Of a stretch of DNA of 64,000 bases, positions 49,401 to 58,308 are shown in pieces. The notes below the pieces were generated by a model. That model worked only from the letters and a program-made list of their open reading frames with translations, searched no databases and had not been told where the DNA came from. The translations under genes and the position numbers were made by a program. Source of the DNA: Cerrena zonata (Eukaryota > Basidiomycota > Agaricomycetes > Polyporales > Cerrenaceae); NCBI GenBank assembly GCA_038087015.1, contig JASBNA010000013.1:1-64000 (forward strand). Reading direction: 5' to 3'. Numbering within the stretch: position 1 is the stretch's first letter; every line of letters starts with the position of its first letter.

Positions 49401-51048
49401 ACCTTCTGAAAGCCATTCCTCATCGCCAAAGAAGAATAGCTCTAGTTTCAATAGAGCTAAATCCTTACCAGGCTTGAACACTTCAATTAAAAAAAGTACA
49501 TCAGCTGGAAATTTTAAAACAATGTTTAAAAAAATCTTTATGGGTAAACCAACAGAAGAAGAAGAAGGAGAAGAGATAACTTCACCACAAAAAAATTTGG
49601 ATCCTCCTTTATCAACTACTCCATCAACTCCCAAGTCACCTGCATCGCCTACTAAACAATCGATAAGTGATGATTTGTTTAAGAAGAGTGATGTAACTCA
49701 AAACTCTCAAAATCCATCATCTGCCCCAAGTTCACCATCTAAAAAATCAATTCGCTCAGCTAGAAAATCATCACTTGCAAGCAATAGAACAAATAATAGT
49801 GTTCATTCAACTCCAAATCACAATAAATTTAGTCCTAAACTTTTTCTGTCCCCTTTCACTCCACCAACCTCAAGTTTTAAAACATTTCATACAAATACTG
49901 GTGAAAATAACAATAACAACAATACATCCCATAACGAACATAATTCACCTGTTAATTTCAAAAAATTAGGTGCTTTAAAGAAAAATTTTTCTTTTGCTAA
50001 TTTAAAGCAATTTGGTTCAAGTACTAACTTAAGTAAACAAGACACAAACGATCATAATGAAATCAATAATAACAAAAATCTTCCTGAAGAACCTAAAACT
50101 CCTTTACCGATACTTGAAGGTGAAGAGATTGATACTAGTGAAGATTTAACATTGACTAAATTACCAACAATTGAAACTGATAATCATTTGTTTGATGACG
50201 TTTTGATTGATTTCGATGAAAAATTGAACACCGTTGATGAGATTCCAAATGAATGTGTCAAGAAGAACAAACTGACTACTTTTATTAATGAACCATTTTT
50301 GAAAGATGATGAATTGACAAGAGATCAAATTGAAGATCAACAAAAGAAAGATTTAGTTGATGGTTCTCAAGAATCTCTACCAAGAAGTGATGAAGCTGGA
50401 GCAGGTCAAAATGTTGAAATTCAACACTCAAGACATAATTCTGATGAATACGTTGACGATAACATTCGTTATTTACAACAAGAATTGGTATGGCCAATAG
50501 ATAATGAAAATGACTTGAGGAGTTCGGAAGAATTGAGTATAATTACAAAATCAAATGAGAGTGTACTCAATTTTGACGAGACAGAAACTGGTGAAGAGAC
50601 GATTCTTGTTGATAATGAACAGTTGGTTGAACTTTTCAATAATCTAAATGACTATCAAAGAAGACGTTTACCAATGCATTTAAAACATATCAGACAATTT
50701 CAAGACTTTAAAGTCTTGGAAATTAGTATCAAAAAATTTGAAAATACTTTAAATTTCAAACCTCCATTGAAAGATGATTCTGAAGCCCATAAGTTATTAG
50801 AATCAATTTTGAAAAAACAATTGACACAAACAGGCAAAAATAATAAAAAAGTTCTGTTTTCAAACAAAATATCAATTAGTGAAACATTCCCTCCGGAAAT
50901 GTACAAACGTTATAACAAATCAGTTACTCAATACACCTTAACAGAATCATTCCAAATCAATAAGATCAAAAACGAAATGAATCAATATAAATGTAATGAA
51001 ATGTTGGTTCACGAAAAGTCACAAAATAATACACATTTCTATTACTAG
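46450..51048 (+). CDS. BNI4: bud-neck scaffold Bni4
   Basis: Bni4 targets protein phosphatase 1 (Glc7) and chitin synthase III to the septin ring at the bud neck. The 1532-residue protein is largely disordered, rich in Ser, Asn, Gln, Pro. It includes an HQPHHQPHQPHLQ run and a Lys-Asp-Gln repeat (encoded at 48070-48300). The conserved C-terminal ~70 residues settle identity. They carry an RVxF-type Glc7-binding motif KVLF (about residue 1467) followed by SNKISISETFPPEMY and the end MLVHEKSQNNTHFYY, as in S. cerevisiae Bni4. The first ATG in frame is at 46450. The long, T-rich upstream region is its probable promoter. The length is close to the C. albicans protein. Confidence 0.9.
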   Translation: MYASSTSPIHMNPSSRRNSLTSVSTSNSSYTLTNSSTNLNSARDLSTDNLLNMDEKFQKKSIKPSSNPLSPNLNSILSFQNHQPHHQPHQPHLQPQLYQQQQQPQQKPHPRRSMSSPALYQTANGFRKTDAGTYYFPNGEIFRPRMAPAKRNRPSKLNKPNSRSNSLTNYAYDKQNDRSNSLPQQPIMSPSAPVSAPPPTANSQPNVPRNHSFNNLKSKSKNDLVHSIRSNKLDTPTNLNLSTNIENHQRTKSISSQNSQFSQHSPIINQHYYQGSPTNKFIHNSNNLIKDDINDQTIYLNPSTTAGTASHSAANLSNRNKSNTTLTDSNPSSLSNFNLNRSSSNTPQTSINDQDDSSTSNLLESIKEIKNELKTVDSNKHNTIEEELKDQKLKQNYVDDDIDPIEKRNYNQDLIKEQNIENENDDISENKDVNHISQEKITEPIQDNQNKNESFEKNTQVPEHINDVLEQNENHNMKDDEIKNDQDSSIPNKSINESNENNANSNEQSDDDEEYHSPFDGDNDQTIDKLKKSLNNPGNEKDQDDKDQPEKDQSEKDQPDKDQSGQDQSEKDQSEKGQEDKDQAGKDQDDKDQAEKDGDDSDSDKNDKDDKDDKSDDETTMVNDQSEKEIPITPNPNETTLNTLNEVSEESNEQQFFTPNNSEIQSQTFPQLSDVPKINYENSYENHSNLNSPTLDMFCTPSQGSPEYPEPTILDDSVERLGAYDKNDKIEDQPELIKEVRNSLIMNDNDDQIDSGKVKKHIITIPRSNGQINTGSNPSTPQSVFFDFQNNDQFNKFLNDDQYVPPRGDVAVVGGKIRKHERSASSISSFNSIVNGEGASDRNSSTYVLLSPRQQSPLSPTFNNPENSPNKSSRLVREIKNDDQPDDNNDDGNSNKKPKLDKSLPSPQKIVSMLDPPSIPKDDNITKINSNPDKELPLPPTPTLNDSSSFNSSTFKSLPPSTPHNKASPLPPLPSAVASPLPALPSESHSSSPKKNSSSFNRAKSLPGLNTSIKKSTSAGNFKTMFKKIFMGKPTEEEEGEEITSPQKNLDPPLSTTPSTPKSPASPTKQSISDDLFKKSDVTQNSQNPSSAPSSPSKKSIRSARKSSLASNRTNNSVHSTPNHNKFSPKLFLSPFTPPTSSFKTFHTNTGENNNNNNTSHNEHNSPVNFKKLGALKKNFSFANLKQFGSSTNLSKQDTNDHNEINNNKNLPEEPKTPLPILEGEEIDTSEDLTLTKLPTIETDNHLFDDVLIDFDEKLNTVDEIPNECVKKNKLTTFINEPFLKDDELTRDQIEDQQKKDLVDGSQESLPRSDEAGAGQNVEIQHSRHNSDEYVDDNIRYLQQELVWPIDNENDLRSSEELSIITKSNESVLNFDETETGEETILVDNEQLVELFNNLNDYQRRRLPMHLKHIRQFQDFKVLEISIKKFENTLNFKPPLKDDSEAHKLLESILKKQLTQTGKNNKKVLFSNKISISETFPPEMYKRYNKSVTQYTLTESFQINKIKNEMNQYKCNEMLVHEKSQNNTHFYY
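48070..48300 (+). repeat. K-D-Q repeat block inside BNI4
   Basis: Tandem degenerate 15-18-base units (GAAAAAGATCAAxCT type) encode repeats of the form (E/D)KDQ(P/S/A/D), grading into an Asp/Lys run. Length is likely to vary between strains. The frame is kept throughout. Confidence 0.85.
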
Positions 51049-51256
51049 TCACTAGAGCATTAAGTATAAACAAAAACTCCCATATCCAAATCTTTACATT
51101 TCAGTTCACAAGGTTGTTCTTTATTTCTTTTATATAATAAGAGAACAAATCATTTACATAAATTTACGTATTTATATTCATTTCTCATTCCTTTTTAGTC
51201 CTTTTTTATGCCATACTTTTTATCATTTTATTTTCATTTGTAGACATCTTCTTAAA

Positions 51257-51706
51257 TCAGCTACCCCTGTAAGTTGTATAGCTATGGTTACTCAATAACA
51301 ACGGAATGTGATAATGGTGATCAGGAGGGTTGTCTATTTGAAAATGTATCTCAACAAAAGGAAAAAAAGTTCTATTGGCCTTCCCCAAATCATTGAAATA
51401 CTTACCAGTTAAAAACTTGATTTTATATATGCCTGGCTGCAAGACACTCCAATCGATGTTTTCAATACCAATGGCTTCCTTATCCTTCAATGACAACTCG
51501 GGATTAATCACCCAATTTTTGATTCTACCATCTTGGTCTGTTCTTGCCATGGCAAATGGTCTTTGGTTGGAACTAATGTCGTAGGCAGATTCTTGGGATT
51601 TGTCACTTATCAATGGCGAAATACGATAAATTGAGCAGGTGACATCTGCAGCTGGCTTACCAATGGCAGTATCCAATATATGGCATGTTATAGGATCAAC
51701 TGACAT
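51257..51706 (-). CDS. 5-hydroxyisourate hydrolase (transthyretin-like)
   Basis: This 149-residue enzyme of urate breakdown hydrolyses 5-hydroxyisourate to OHCU, on the way to allantoin. The family signatures are complete: N-terminal PITCHILDTAIGKPA, the RTDQDGRI segment, FFPFVEIHF, HYHIPLLLS and the invariant C-terminal YRGS. Catalytic His, Arg and the terminal YRGS Ser are present. The frame is open back to 51820 without an ATG; the start at 51706 (MSVDPITCH) gives the standard length. S. cerevisiae lacks urate degradation through this enzyme; many other yeasts keep it to use purines as nitrogen. Confidence 0.94.
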   Translation of the reverse strand: MSVDPITCHILDTAIGKPAADVTCSIYRISPLISDKSQESAYDISSNQRPFAMARTDQDGRIKNWVINPELSLKDKEAIGIENIDWSVLQPGIYKIKFLTGKYFNDLGKANRTFFPFVEIHFQIDNPPDHHYHIPLLLSNHSYTTYRGS

Positions 51707-52120
51707 CTCAATTAGTTGTGGAGTAGCAAAATGTAAATGGATTCGTAGGGTTCTTATCGATTTATATAGTTTTTTTTTTCTTCCAACTCGGTTTTGTCCG
51801 AACTCTCTTCGCAGGTTCACCGATAAGATTTTGCGGTCAAAGCATATTGATTAAATACCACTATACCTATAAAGTTCTCTATAATAAAGGGTTTTTCAAA
51901 GTAGCTATGTGATCTGCTGAAGCATATTGATAAAGTTAAGCGCTGGGAATAAAGTCCTGAGTATTTTGCAAAATTTTAGCAAAGAATCGTGTAAAATATA
52001 GTGTTTCCCAAAGTTACAGTGGCTGTTGAAACTGATAACTAGCTGAATAATTAAGAGTAAATATGCATTAGATGGTGAATAAATACAAATACTATGGTCG
52101 TAAGTCATTAAAATTGTTCT
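51707..52120. other. HIU hydrolase promoter / STN1 3' flank
   Basis: This 414-base spacer between two minus-strand genes is AT-rich. No clear regulatory motif, repeat or RNA is visible. Confidence 0.5.
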
Positions 52121-53401
52121 TTACTTTCTTGAAAACGGTCTACCAACTTTTTCGATCTCAAGTTGTGCTTTACTTACAATTCTTTTCCCTCGAAGAGTGG
52201 ATGTATCTATCTTTGATAATGTGAAAGCATCATCTCTTGGGATTTCCTCTGTCTTTTTTCCCGAAGTCGACTCATTATGCGATGGATCTTGTTGTATCCT
52301 AACCAATTTTGGCCTTGACTTTTTGGAACTCTTTGTTGAGGTATACTGTGGTTTATCCACCTTAAATGATTCAAGAAGAGCATTTGAGCTATTTAACTCT
52401 TTCTTTTCTATCGTCTTAAAAATGGTATCATGAGTCCTGTTTTTGAGAGGGTATTGTAGTGTAGATGGTGGGAGGGAACTTGGACAATTGTTGAGTGAGG
52501 CCAGTCCCTTAGATGCTAAGGGAATCGGCAAGGATGTTTCAGGCGTATTTGTTACTGTTGGTCTAGTACTGCAGTGTACTATTTCAACCTCTGGATCAAG
52601 GCAAATAACAGGCCGTTGCGCCCGTATACGATCTTGATGTATAATAACACTGTCTTGATGCAAGGGTACCAGCCCCGCGTTAGGCAAGCTTTCAGAGAGT
52701 TGAAGTTGTTGTCGATTTAATTTTCTTTGATAATCTTTTCTTAGCATTGGTGGATCTTGAGTAAATTCATTATCTGATGATAATTCCGGAGGCTGGTACT
52801 TCCATGGCGTCTCTAGTATTCTTTTGCGAAATTCCAATCTTTCCATCCACTGATCGAGCTCCACATCAAAGTCATTAGGTTTCCCCAAAATGCTTAGATG
52901 AAAACAGTCTAACTGAGGTTCAAAATCATAAACCCGTTTAATTAAACCTATTGCATTTATAATTGTGCCATAACAAGAGTCTATTGGTGGCAAGTTCAAG
53001 CCAGCACAGATGCTTTGTTTAGCTTTAACTTGAATTATCAGGGAATTATGACTAGAACAATCATCAATCGTGAAGATATAATAATTTCGATCACTTGGTT
53101 TGCTTTGATCAACTTCTTTGAAAAAATACGATAGAATCTTCCCCGATAAGCTAACTCTTCTAATAGGATGGTTATTGATCAAAAAATATTGGCTATGATG
53201 AAGTGAAAGTCCAGAAGTTCCATATATATTGACCATTGACTTTGAATTTAAAACATCATTTATAAATAAAGGGCATACTCGAGAAAACGTAGGTGCCATA
53301 TGTAGTAGAGCAGGAACATAATAGCACTTCTCACCCACCCGTAGAGCAATGTGGCTCTTTCCCGGAGCAAGGTCGACTTTCAAGCTCGCTTCTTTATCCA
53401 T
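52121..53401 (-). CDS. STN1: telomere-capping CST subunit Stn1
   Basis: Stn1 is the RPA2-like subunit of the Cdc13-Stn1-Ten1 complex, which protects telomere ends and promotes lagging-strand fill-in. The N-terminal OB fold (about residues 40-200) is recognisable from LFINDVLNSK, FLINNHPIRRVSLSGKI and YIFTIDDCS. HPIRRV is the hallmark of Stn1 proteins. The C-terminal half is Ser/Pro/Lys-rich with a short basic end (GRPFSRK). The length of 426 residues is usual for yeasts. The ATG at 53401 diverges from RRP8 across a 185-base promoter that carries a Rap1-like ACCCGTGCAT. Confidence 0.85.
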   Translation of the reverse strand: MDKEASLKVDLAPGKSHIALRVGEKCYYVPALLHMAPTFSRVCPLFINDVLNSKSMVNIYGTSGLSLHHSQYFLINNHPIRRVSLSGKILSYFFKEVDQSKPSDRNYYIFTIDDCSSHNSLIIQVKAKQSICAGLNLPPIDSCYGTIINAIGLIKRVYDFEPQLDCFHLSILGKPNDFDVELDQWMERLEFRKRILETPWKYQPPELSSDNEFTQDPPMLRKDYQRKLNRQQLQLSESLPNAGLVPLHQDSVIIHQDRIRAQRPVICLDPEVEIVHCSTRPTVTNTPETSLPIPLASKGLASLNNCPSSLPPSTLQYPLKNRTHDTIFKTIEKKELNSSNALLESFKVDKPQYTSTKSSKKSRPKLVRIQQDPSHNESTSGKKTEEIPRDDAFTLSKIDTSTLRGKRIVSKAQLEIEKVGRPFSRK

Positions 53402-53451
53402 CAGCGGCCTCTAATGTTGGAGTTGCAATACTGCCAATGGTTTGTTTGTTT

Positions 53452-53480
53452 AAATTTTTGTAATATCAAGACCCGTGCAT
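53452..53480. promoter_or_regulatory. RRPE-like AAATTTTT and Rap1-like ACCCGTGCAT between STN1 and RRP8
   Basis: AAATTTTT (53452-53459) matches the core of the ribosomal RNA processing element, expected upstream of ribosome-biogenesis genes such as RRP8. ACCCGTGCAT (53471-53480) matches the HOMOL1/RPG-type Rap1 sequence. The T-run at 53519-53536 lies closer to RRP8. Function is inferred. Confidence 0.45.
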
Positions 53481-53586
53481 ATCAAACATCCTTTTTCTAA
53501 AGACTCGATGGGCATCAATTTTTTTTTTTTTTTTTAGAAAAATAGATGAAGACCAGGTATAGCTACAGGATCAAAAGACATACAAG

Positions 53587-54843
53587 ATGGCATTGTTTCA
53601 AGTAGATGGATGGGATTTAAAGAACGAGAAGGTTGCACCTGGCCTTGCTCCCAACAAAAAGAAGGAAAAGAAGGACAAAAAGAAGGCTAAAAAGGTAGAA
53701 GCAGCCGTTCATGAAAAAGAGTCCAGAGAACAAAAGACAAAGGAAAAGTCGAAGGAAACGACAACTGAAAAACCGAAGAAAGAATCATCGTCAGAGGGTG
53801 TGGATAAGAAATCCAAGAAGAGAAAGCATCAAGAAGATGAAAAAATAGAGGTTGATCAAACACCTACAAGTCTCGACAAGCCATTACCGGTGTCAACCAC
53901 CAAGTTAACACCATTACAACAAAAGATGATGGCCAAGCTCTCCGGGTCTAGGTTCAGATGGATAAACGAGCAGCTATACACCATCAGCAGTGAAGACGCT
54001 CTCAAATTAATCAAACAACAACCCTCATTATTTGATGAATACCACCAAGGATTTAGATCGCAAGTGCAATCATGGCCCGAAAACCCAGTTGATGTTTTCG
54101 TGGACCAAATCAAAGAAAGAGGTAGTACAAGACAAGTGAACGCACCAGGAGGATTACCTGGGTTACCTAATAAACAAGTTGTGATTGCCGATATGGGATG
54201 CGGTGAAGCACAATTAGCATTAGACGTTAATAATTTCACCAAACAATATAATAAGGCAAATAAGGGCAAACAAAATAAGAAGTTTGGTAAGAAGAATAAC
54301 GGTCAAAGAAATGGAGGACCCACCAACCTAAACGTCGAAGTACATAGTTTCGATTTGAAAAAAGTGAATGATCGTATAACGGTTGCTGATATCAAAAACG
54401 TTCCGTTAGAAGATGAATCATGCAGTGTTGTGATATTTTGCTTAGCGTTAATGGGTACTAACTTTCTTGACTTCATAAAAGAAGCATACCGTATATTAGC
54501 TCCAAGAGGTGAATTATGGATTGCAGAAATTAAATCAAGATTTACCGAGCTGGCTTCTGCAAGTAATAAACCAACCAAACCCGAAGATATCGGAGCTGAA
54601 TTTGTGGATGCGCTAAAACTCTGTGGATTCTTCCACAAAAAAACCGATAACGACAATAAAATGTTCACCAGATTCGAGTTCTTCAAACCTCCTCAAGATA
54701 TCATCGATGAAAGAAGAGCAAAATTAGATCGAAAGAAAAAGTTCATCGAGCAACAAACCGAAAAAGAAAACTTTGACCAAAAGAGAGAAGATAAACCTGA
54801 AGGCGAATGGTTATTGAAACCATGCATCTACAAGAGAAGATAA
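53587..54843 (+). CDS. RRP8: 25S rRNA m1A methyltransferase Rrp8
   Basis: Rrp8 is the nucleolar SAM-dependent enzyme that makes N1-methyladenosine in helix 25.1 of 25S rRNA and aids early pre-rRNA cleavage. The N-terminal ~115 residues are Lys-rich and disordered. The conserved domain starts SGSRFRWINEQLYT. SAM-binding motif I is IADMGCGEAQLAL. The family segment SLALMGTNFLDFIKEAYRIL-type is present as FCLALMGTNFLDFIKEA, followed by GELWIAEIKSRF. The C-terminus (LLKPCIYKRR) is typical. The 418-residue length and the ATG at 53587 match relatives. An insertion rich in Lys/Asn/Gly (KANKGKQNKKFGKK) lies after motif I. Confidence 0.95.
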   Translation: MALFQVDGWDLKNEKVAPGLAPNKKKEKKDKKKAKKVEAAVHEKESREQKTKEKSKETTTEKPKKESSSEGVDKKSKKRKHQEDEKIEVDQTPTSLDKPLPVSTTKLTPLQQKMMAKLSGSRFRWINEQLYTISSEDALKLIKQQPSLFDEYHQGFRSQVQSWPENPVDVFVDQIKERGSTRQVNAPGGLPGLPNKQVVIADMGCGEAQLALDVNNFTKQYNKANKGKQNKKFGKKNNGQRNGGPTNLNVEVHSFDLKKVNDRITVADIKNVPLEDESCSVVIFCLALMGTNFLDFIKEAYRILAPRGELWIAEIKSRFTELASASNKPTKPEDIGAEFVDALKLCGFFHKKTDNDNKMFTRFEFFKPPQDIIDERRAKLDRKKKFIEQQTEKENFDQKREDKPEGEWLLKPCIYKRR

Positions 54844-55096
54844 CTTTCCGTATATTACGTACATACATTAAATGCACATATTATCATCTTATTTTATCGG
54901 TACTTCGTAAAGAAACTGTCGAATGACATGACTCGCATAGACTAAATACGCACAAAATCGTCTTTTGCCAGGCGACTTGACCCCTTGATCGCTCACCTTG
55001 TTCATCAATAGCTCCCTACTGCATTTCCTCGGCTCTACAATCCAGCATAGTCACCTAAATTTCAGCTTCCAGCTTCGAGATGCCAACCAGAGAAGA

Positions 55097-55127
<31 letters not shown>

Positions 55128-55441
55128 TTTTTTTTATGCTTTGGCTGCGCAGCCAGCGCTTTTTCCTGCACACAGACCGGTTTTTTAGTGTTTTTAACAG
55201 CCTCGCACAGTTACTGGAACTCGACTTCAATTTGGCAACTGCCAGCCATTACGACGGGAGCTGCAAAGGAATATCGGTATTGTAAGAGGGAGGAGGGTAT
55301 ATATAGAGGATGGGGTCCCTATACTATGGTTTTCCTCCACGAAGCGAAAAAAGCACCTTTATTATACCACTTATACCACGTTCATTACTACAATCATTAT
55401 ACAAACTAACCAACTAATTCACTCTTTTGCAACGAAATAAG
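54844..55441. other. RRP8-DSE1 intergenic region
   Basis: This 598-base same-strand spacer contains the (CTTT)n microsatellite at 55097-55135 and a TATATA near 55298, about 145 bases before the next ATG. Frames spanning the CTTT run are repeat-driven. Confidence 0.6.
55097..55135 (+). repeat. (CTTT)n microsatellite
   Basis: About seven CTTT units are followed by a T run. A simple-sequence repeat in the DSE1-like gene promoter. Confidence 0.9.
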
Positions 55442-57532
55442 ATGACTGAGTTCTACGAACCAACTCTTTTGTTCAGACAAAACGCCATGAAGCGTTATAG
55501 CTGTCCATTATCGCCCATAGCCAGTGTTTCCACCCTTGATGTTTCGTCGACGCTCACTGGGAGCAGCGAGATGTCAAGATTGAGTAAAACCGTTAGTCCC
55601 CAATGGATGCTTAATCAAAATAATCCTAAAGATACTGAGGTCTTGAGTAAGACCTGTGCATTGAACCGATTGAATATCAAATCCAATTATTGGCAAATAC
55701 CCGATAATGATATGAATTTAACTGCCATGGCCATAAATAAAAAGGAAACCGATACCCCAATCATGGCTATCTCCAGTGGGAATAGGGAACAAAACTTATA
55801 TATCTATGAATTGGATATATTGAACAATTACTTAACCCATCATAACACTATATCACTACCTAACATCCATTCCATGAAATGGGTACCAGATACCAATACA
55901 CAAAATTCAAAATATTTACTTACTGGGAATAATAAGGGATACGCCCATTTGGTATCGATTCCCACTCCAAATCTTTACAAGACGTATACATTAAGTGAAG
56001 AAGATGAAGAAAATGAATCAGCAGAAATAGTGAAAAGATTTAACCACAGGAAACATTTAAAATCGATTAATAAAAATCCTTCGCTTTTAGCTCATCAACA
56101 AACAAATATAACGAAATTAGGTTTTAGTAAATTTGATAAAAACTTATTATCAATTTACGATGATAATTTATTTTTATGGGATATGAAACAAGTTGATTCT
56201 CTGTATAAGCCAAAACCAATCATGATATCAAGTATCAATGGTTTAACCAACTTTGATATTACCTCAACTAGCGAAAACGTTATTGGGGTTTGTGGGAAAT
56301 TTGGGGTTTCATTATTTGATACTAGAGATCCTAAATTCAGTGTTCCTTCTCTGGTTATTAAAAGTGCTGGTCGTAAAAAATTATCTGCTAATATTATGAG
56401 ATGGAGTGATAATAACGCTTACGTTTTCGCATCTGGCCATATCGATGGTAATATAAGATTATGGGATGTTAGAAAACAGGACTGTTTTGCTACTTTACAC
56501 GGTCATCAACTGCAAGTGACTAATCTTGAATGGAATCAACAAGATTTGTTCTCTGGTGCTAACGATGGTAATATCATTCATTGGGACTTAACCAGTGATA
56601 TCAAGACCGGTGATTCTTTCAGCGATGATTCAAATAATTTGAAAAATTGCTCTTTGAAAGAAGGTATTGATAGTGTTAAATTTAATCCCCAGAAAAATTC
56701 ATTGCAAGATAAATTACTGGAAAGACAATGTGGTACAACCTTACCAGCATCAAATACTAAGATTGTTGGAATGTCTTCGGTCAAAGGTAGTGATAGTGAT
56801 GACTTGAAAATCTTATCGATCGACGGGTCTTCCTTCTTTGGTGTTCATTCCAAAATTTACGAAGCAGTCAATGTTAATATCAATACCGAGAAATTATATT
56901 ACACCAAAGAAGATGTGGCTCTATTGGTCAATGAACATTCTAATAGTACTCTCTTGAACTCATGTGACTCCATCGATCAAGTCACCAAGCCTTTGACCAT
57001 ATCCAGAAAACCAACTACTAAATTAATCAATAACGACTCTGAAGACACTTTACTCTCCCACGAACCACAGCAAATCGATTATAAACTAGACATCAATGTC
57101 GATGACTTTGATCACGAGGACGACTACGAAGACCCCGACTCCAGTCAAGAGTTCAACTTCAACAGTAACACCATCTACGAAACCCCCAACAACGACTCGG
57201 TTTACTCGGTTGATCTGCAGCCAAGATACCTCGAGTCTCCTAACATAAGTACCGACGAAACCACCAATACCGATTTCGACGCCTCCATAGAAACTCTATC
57301 AACCAACCCAACCATAATGGAACAGCCCGTCCCGGAAAAGGAATCCCCCGATGGCTCCAACGATTTCCCTCTATTGGCAATCAATTTCGACGACGATGAA
57401 GATGTGAGTGATGATCCTTCTTTCAGTAACACAAACATCTACCATGCCATCGCCGGCTCCATCAAACTGACCCACACCTTACACCGGTCTCCCACCACCT
57501 ACACCTCAAGCAGCCTGGTTTATAGTTTGTAA
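55442..57532 (+). CDS. DSE1: WD40 protein resembling Dse1
   Basis: This 696-residue protein starts MTEFYEPTLLFRQ. It has WD40 repeats in the middle: FDKNLLSIYDDNLFLWDMKQ, FASGHIDGNIRLWDVRKQD and LFSGANDGNIIHWDLTS, with the GH...WD pattern clear in two. The N-terminal FRQ motif and Ser-rich start followed by WD repeats resemble Dse1. In S. cerevisiae Dse1 is a daughter-specific protein under Ace2 control that acts at the bud neck in cell separation. The C-terminal 200 residues are acidic and disordered. The frame is open slightly further upstream without ATG; the start at 55442 has good context. WD40 is certain; Dse1 orthology is likely but not proven. Confidence 0.75.
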   Translation: MTEFYEPTLLFRQNAMKRYSCPLSPIASVSTLDVSSTLTGSSEMSRLSKTVSPQWMLNQNNPKDTEVLSKTCALNRLNIKSNYWQIPDNDMNLTAMAINKKETDTPIMAISSGNREQNLYIYELDILNNYLTHHNTISLPNIHSMKWVPDTNTQNSKYLLTGNNKGYAHLVSIPTPNLYKTYTLSEEDEENESAEIVKRFNHRKHLKSINKNPSLLAHQQTNITKLGFSKFDKNLLSIYDDNLFLWDMKQVDSLYKPKPIMISSINGLTNFDITSTSENVIGVCGKFGVSLFDTRDPKFSVPSLVIKSAGRKKLSANIMRWSDNNAYVFASGHIDGNIRLWDVRKQDCFATLHGHQLQVTNLEWNQQDLFSGANDGNIIHWDLTSDIKTGDSFSDDSNNLKNCSLKEGIDSVKFNPQKNSLQDKLLERQCGTTLPASNTKIVGMSSVKGSDSDDLKILSIDGSSFFGVHSKIYEAVNVNINTEKLYYTKEDVALLVNEHSNSTLLNSCDSIDQVTKPLTISRKPTTKLINNDSEDTLLSHEPQQIDYKLDINVDDFDHEDDYEDPDSSQEFNFNSNTIYETPNNDSVYSVDLQPRYLESPNISTDETTNTDFDASIETLSTNPTIMEQPVPEKESPDGSNDFPLLAINFDDDEDVSDDPSFSNTNIYHAIAGSIKLTHTLHRSPTTYTSSSLVYSL

Positions 57533-58308
57533 TTGCATTTAATATACACGAATATCTAATACATCTGTAGCTTGTATTTAGCAGCCTAATTATGCAAGTG
57601 AAAAAAGGAAGAGCGCGTCACGTGATACAAAAAAAAGACCCACACACCAAAAACAACGAACAAACGAATAAACGGAACAGGTTATAATTAAAACAACAAA
57701 CACAAAGCCTTCTTCACAACACCAGTGATCTGGTGTAAGAATGCCCCTATTCCCCGTCTACACTACATCTACAAATCATCTACCAGTACACGTACAACCT
57801 GTAGGCTGAATCAGACTGTAAGCAGGTGTAAAGACCGCTGGATGTACGGAGGCAGACGAAAAGAAGTGACTGAACAAACAAACAAAAAAAAAAAAAATCC
57901 CTGAAAAAAGCGAAATTCAAAAAAAAAAAAAAAAAAAGTGAAATTAAAAAAAATGGACAGGGCGGTAAATTTTTATTAATAAAATCATCGACACATTTCT
58001 TTACGCTTATTTGACAGTTGGAAAATACATCAAAATAGTTGACCTATCGTTGATTTGACGTCAATTCCAGGTATTGTTACTGTTGTTGTTGTTGAATTGT
58101 TGAACCAATCACTCAGTTGATTTAGATTAGGTTTATTCGTTCTTTGCTACATTGTGTGTGTGTCTCTCTCTTTTTTTTTCTATTGCTGTGATACAAATTA
58201 TCATTGCCTCAATACAAAAAGAAAGTCTTTGAAACTAGTGATCTCATTAGTAATCGATTAGGGAAGATACTTCTTTAGTGCTTTGAAGATACGATAGAAG
58301 AAGCTAGT
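57533..58308. other. RSP5 upstream region
   Basis: A 776-base spacer. It contains CACGTG at 57619-57624, a 7-bp hairpin ACACCAG-TGAT-CTGGTGT (57719-57736), A-runs near 57886-57898 and 57920-57937, and a CT-rich tract at 58160-58180. It is long for a housekeeping promoter. No gene is seen. Confidence 0.6.

Noticed and set aside
55080..55409. 109-codon frame across the (CTTT)n run
   Set aside because: The repeat encodes a LSFF-type hydrophobic run by chance; the rest shows no conserved features.
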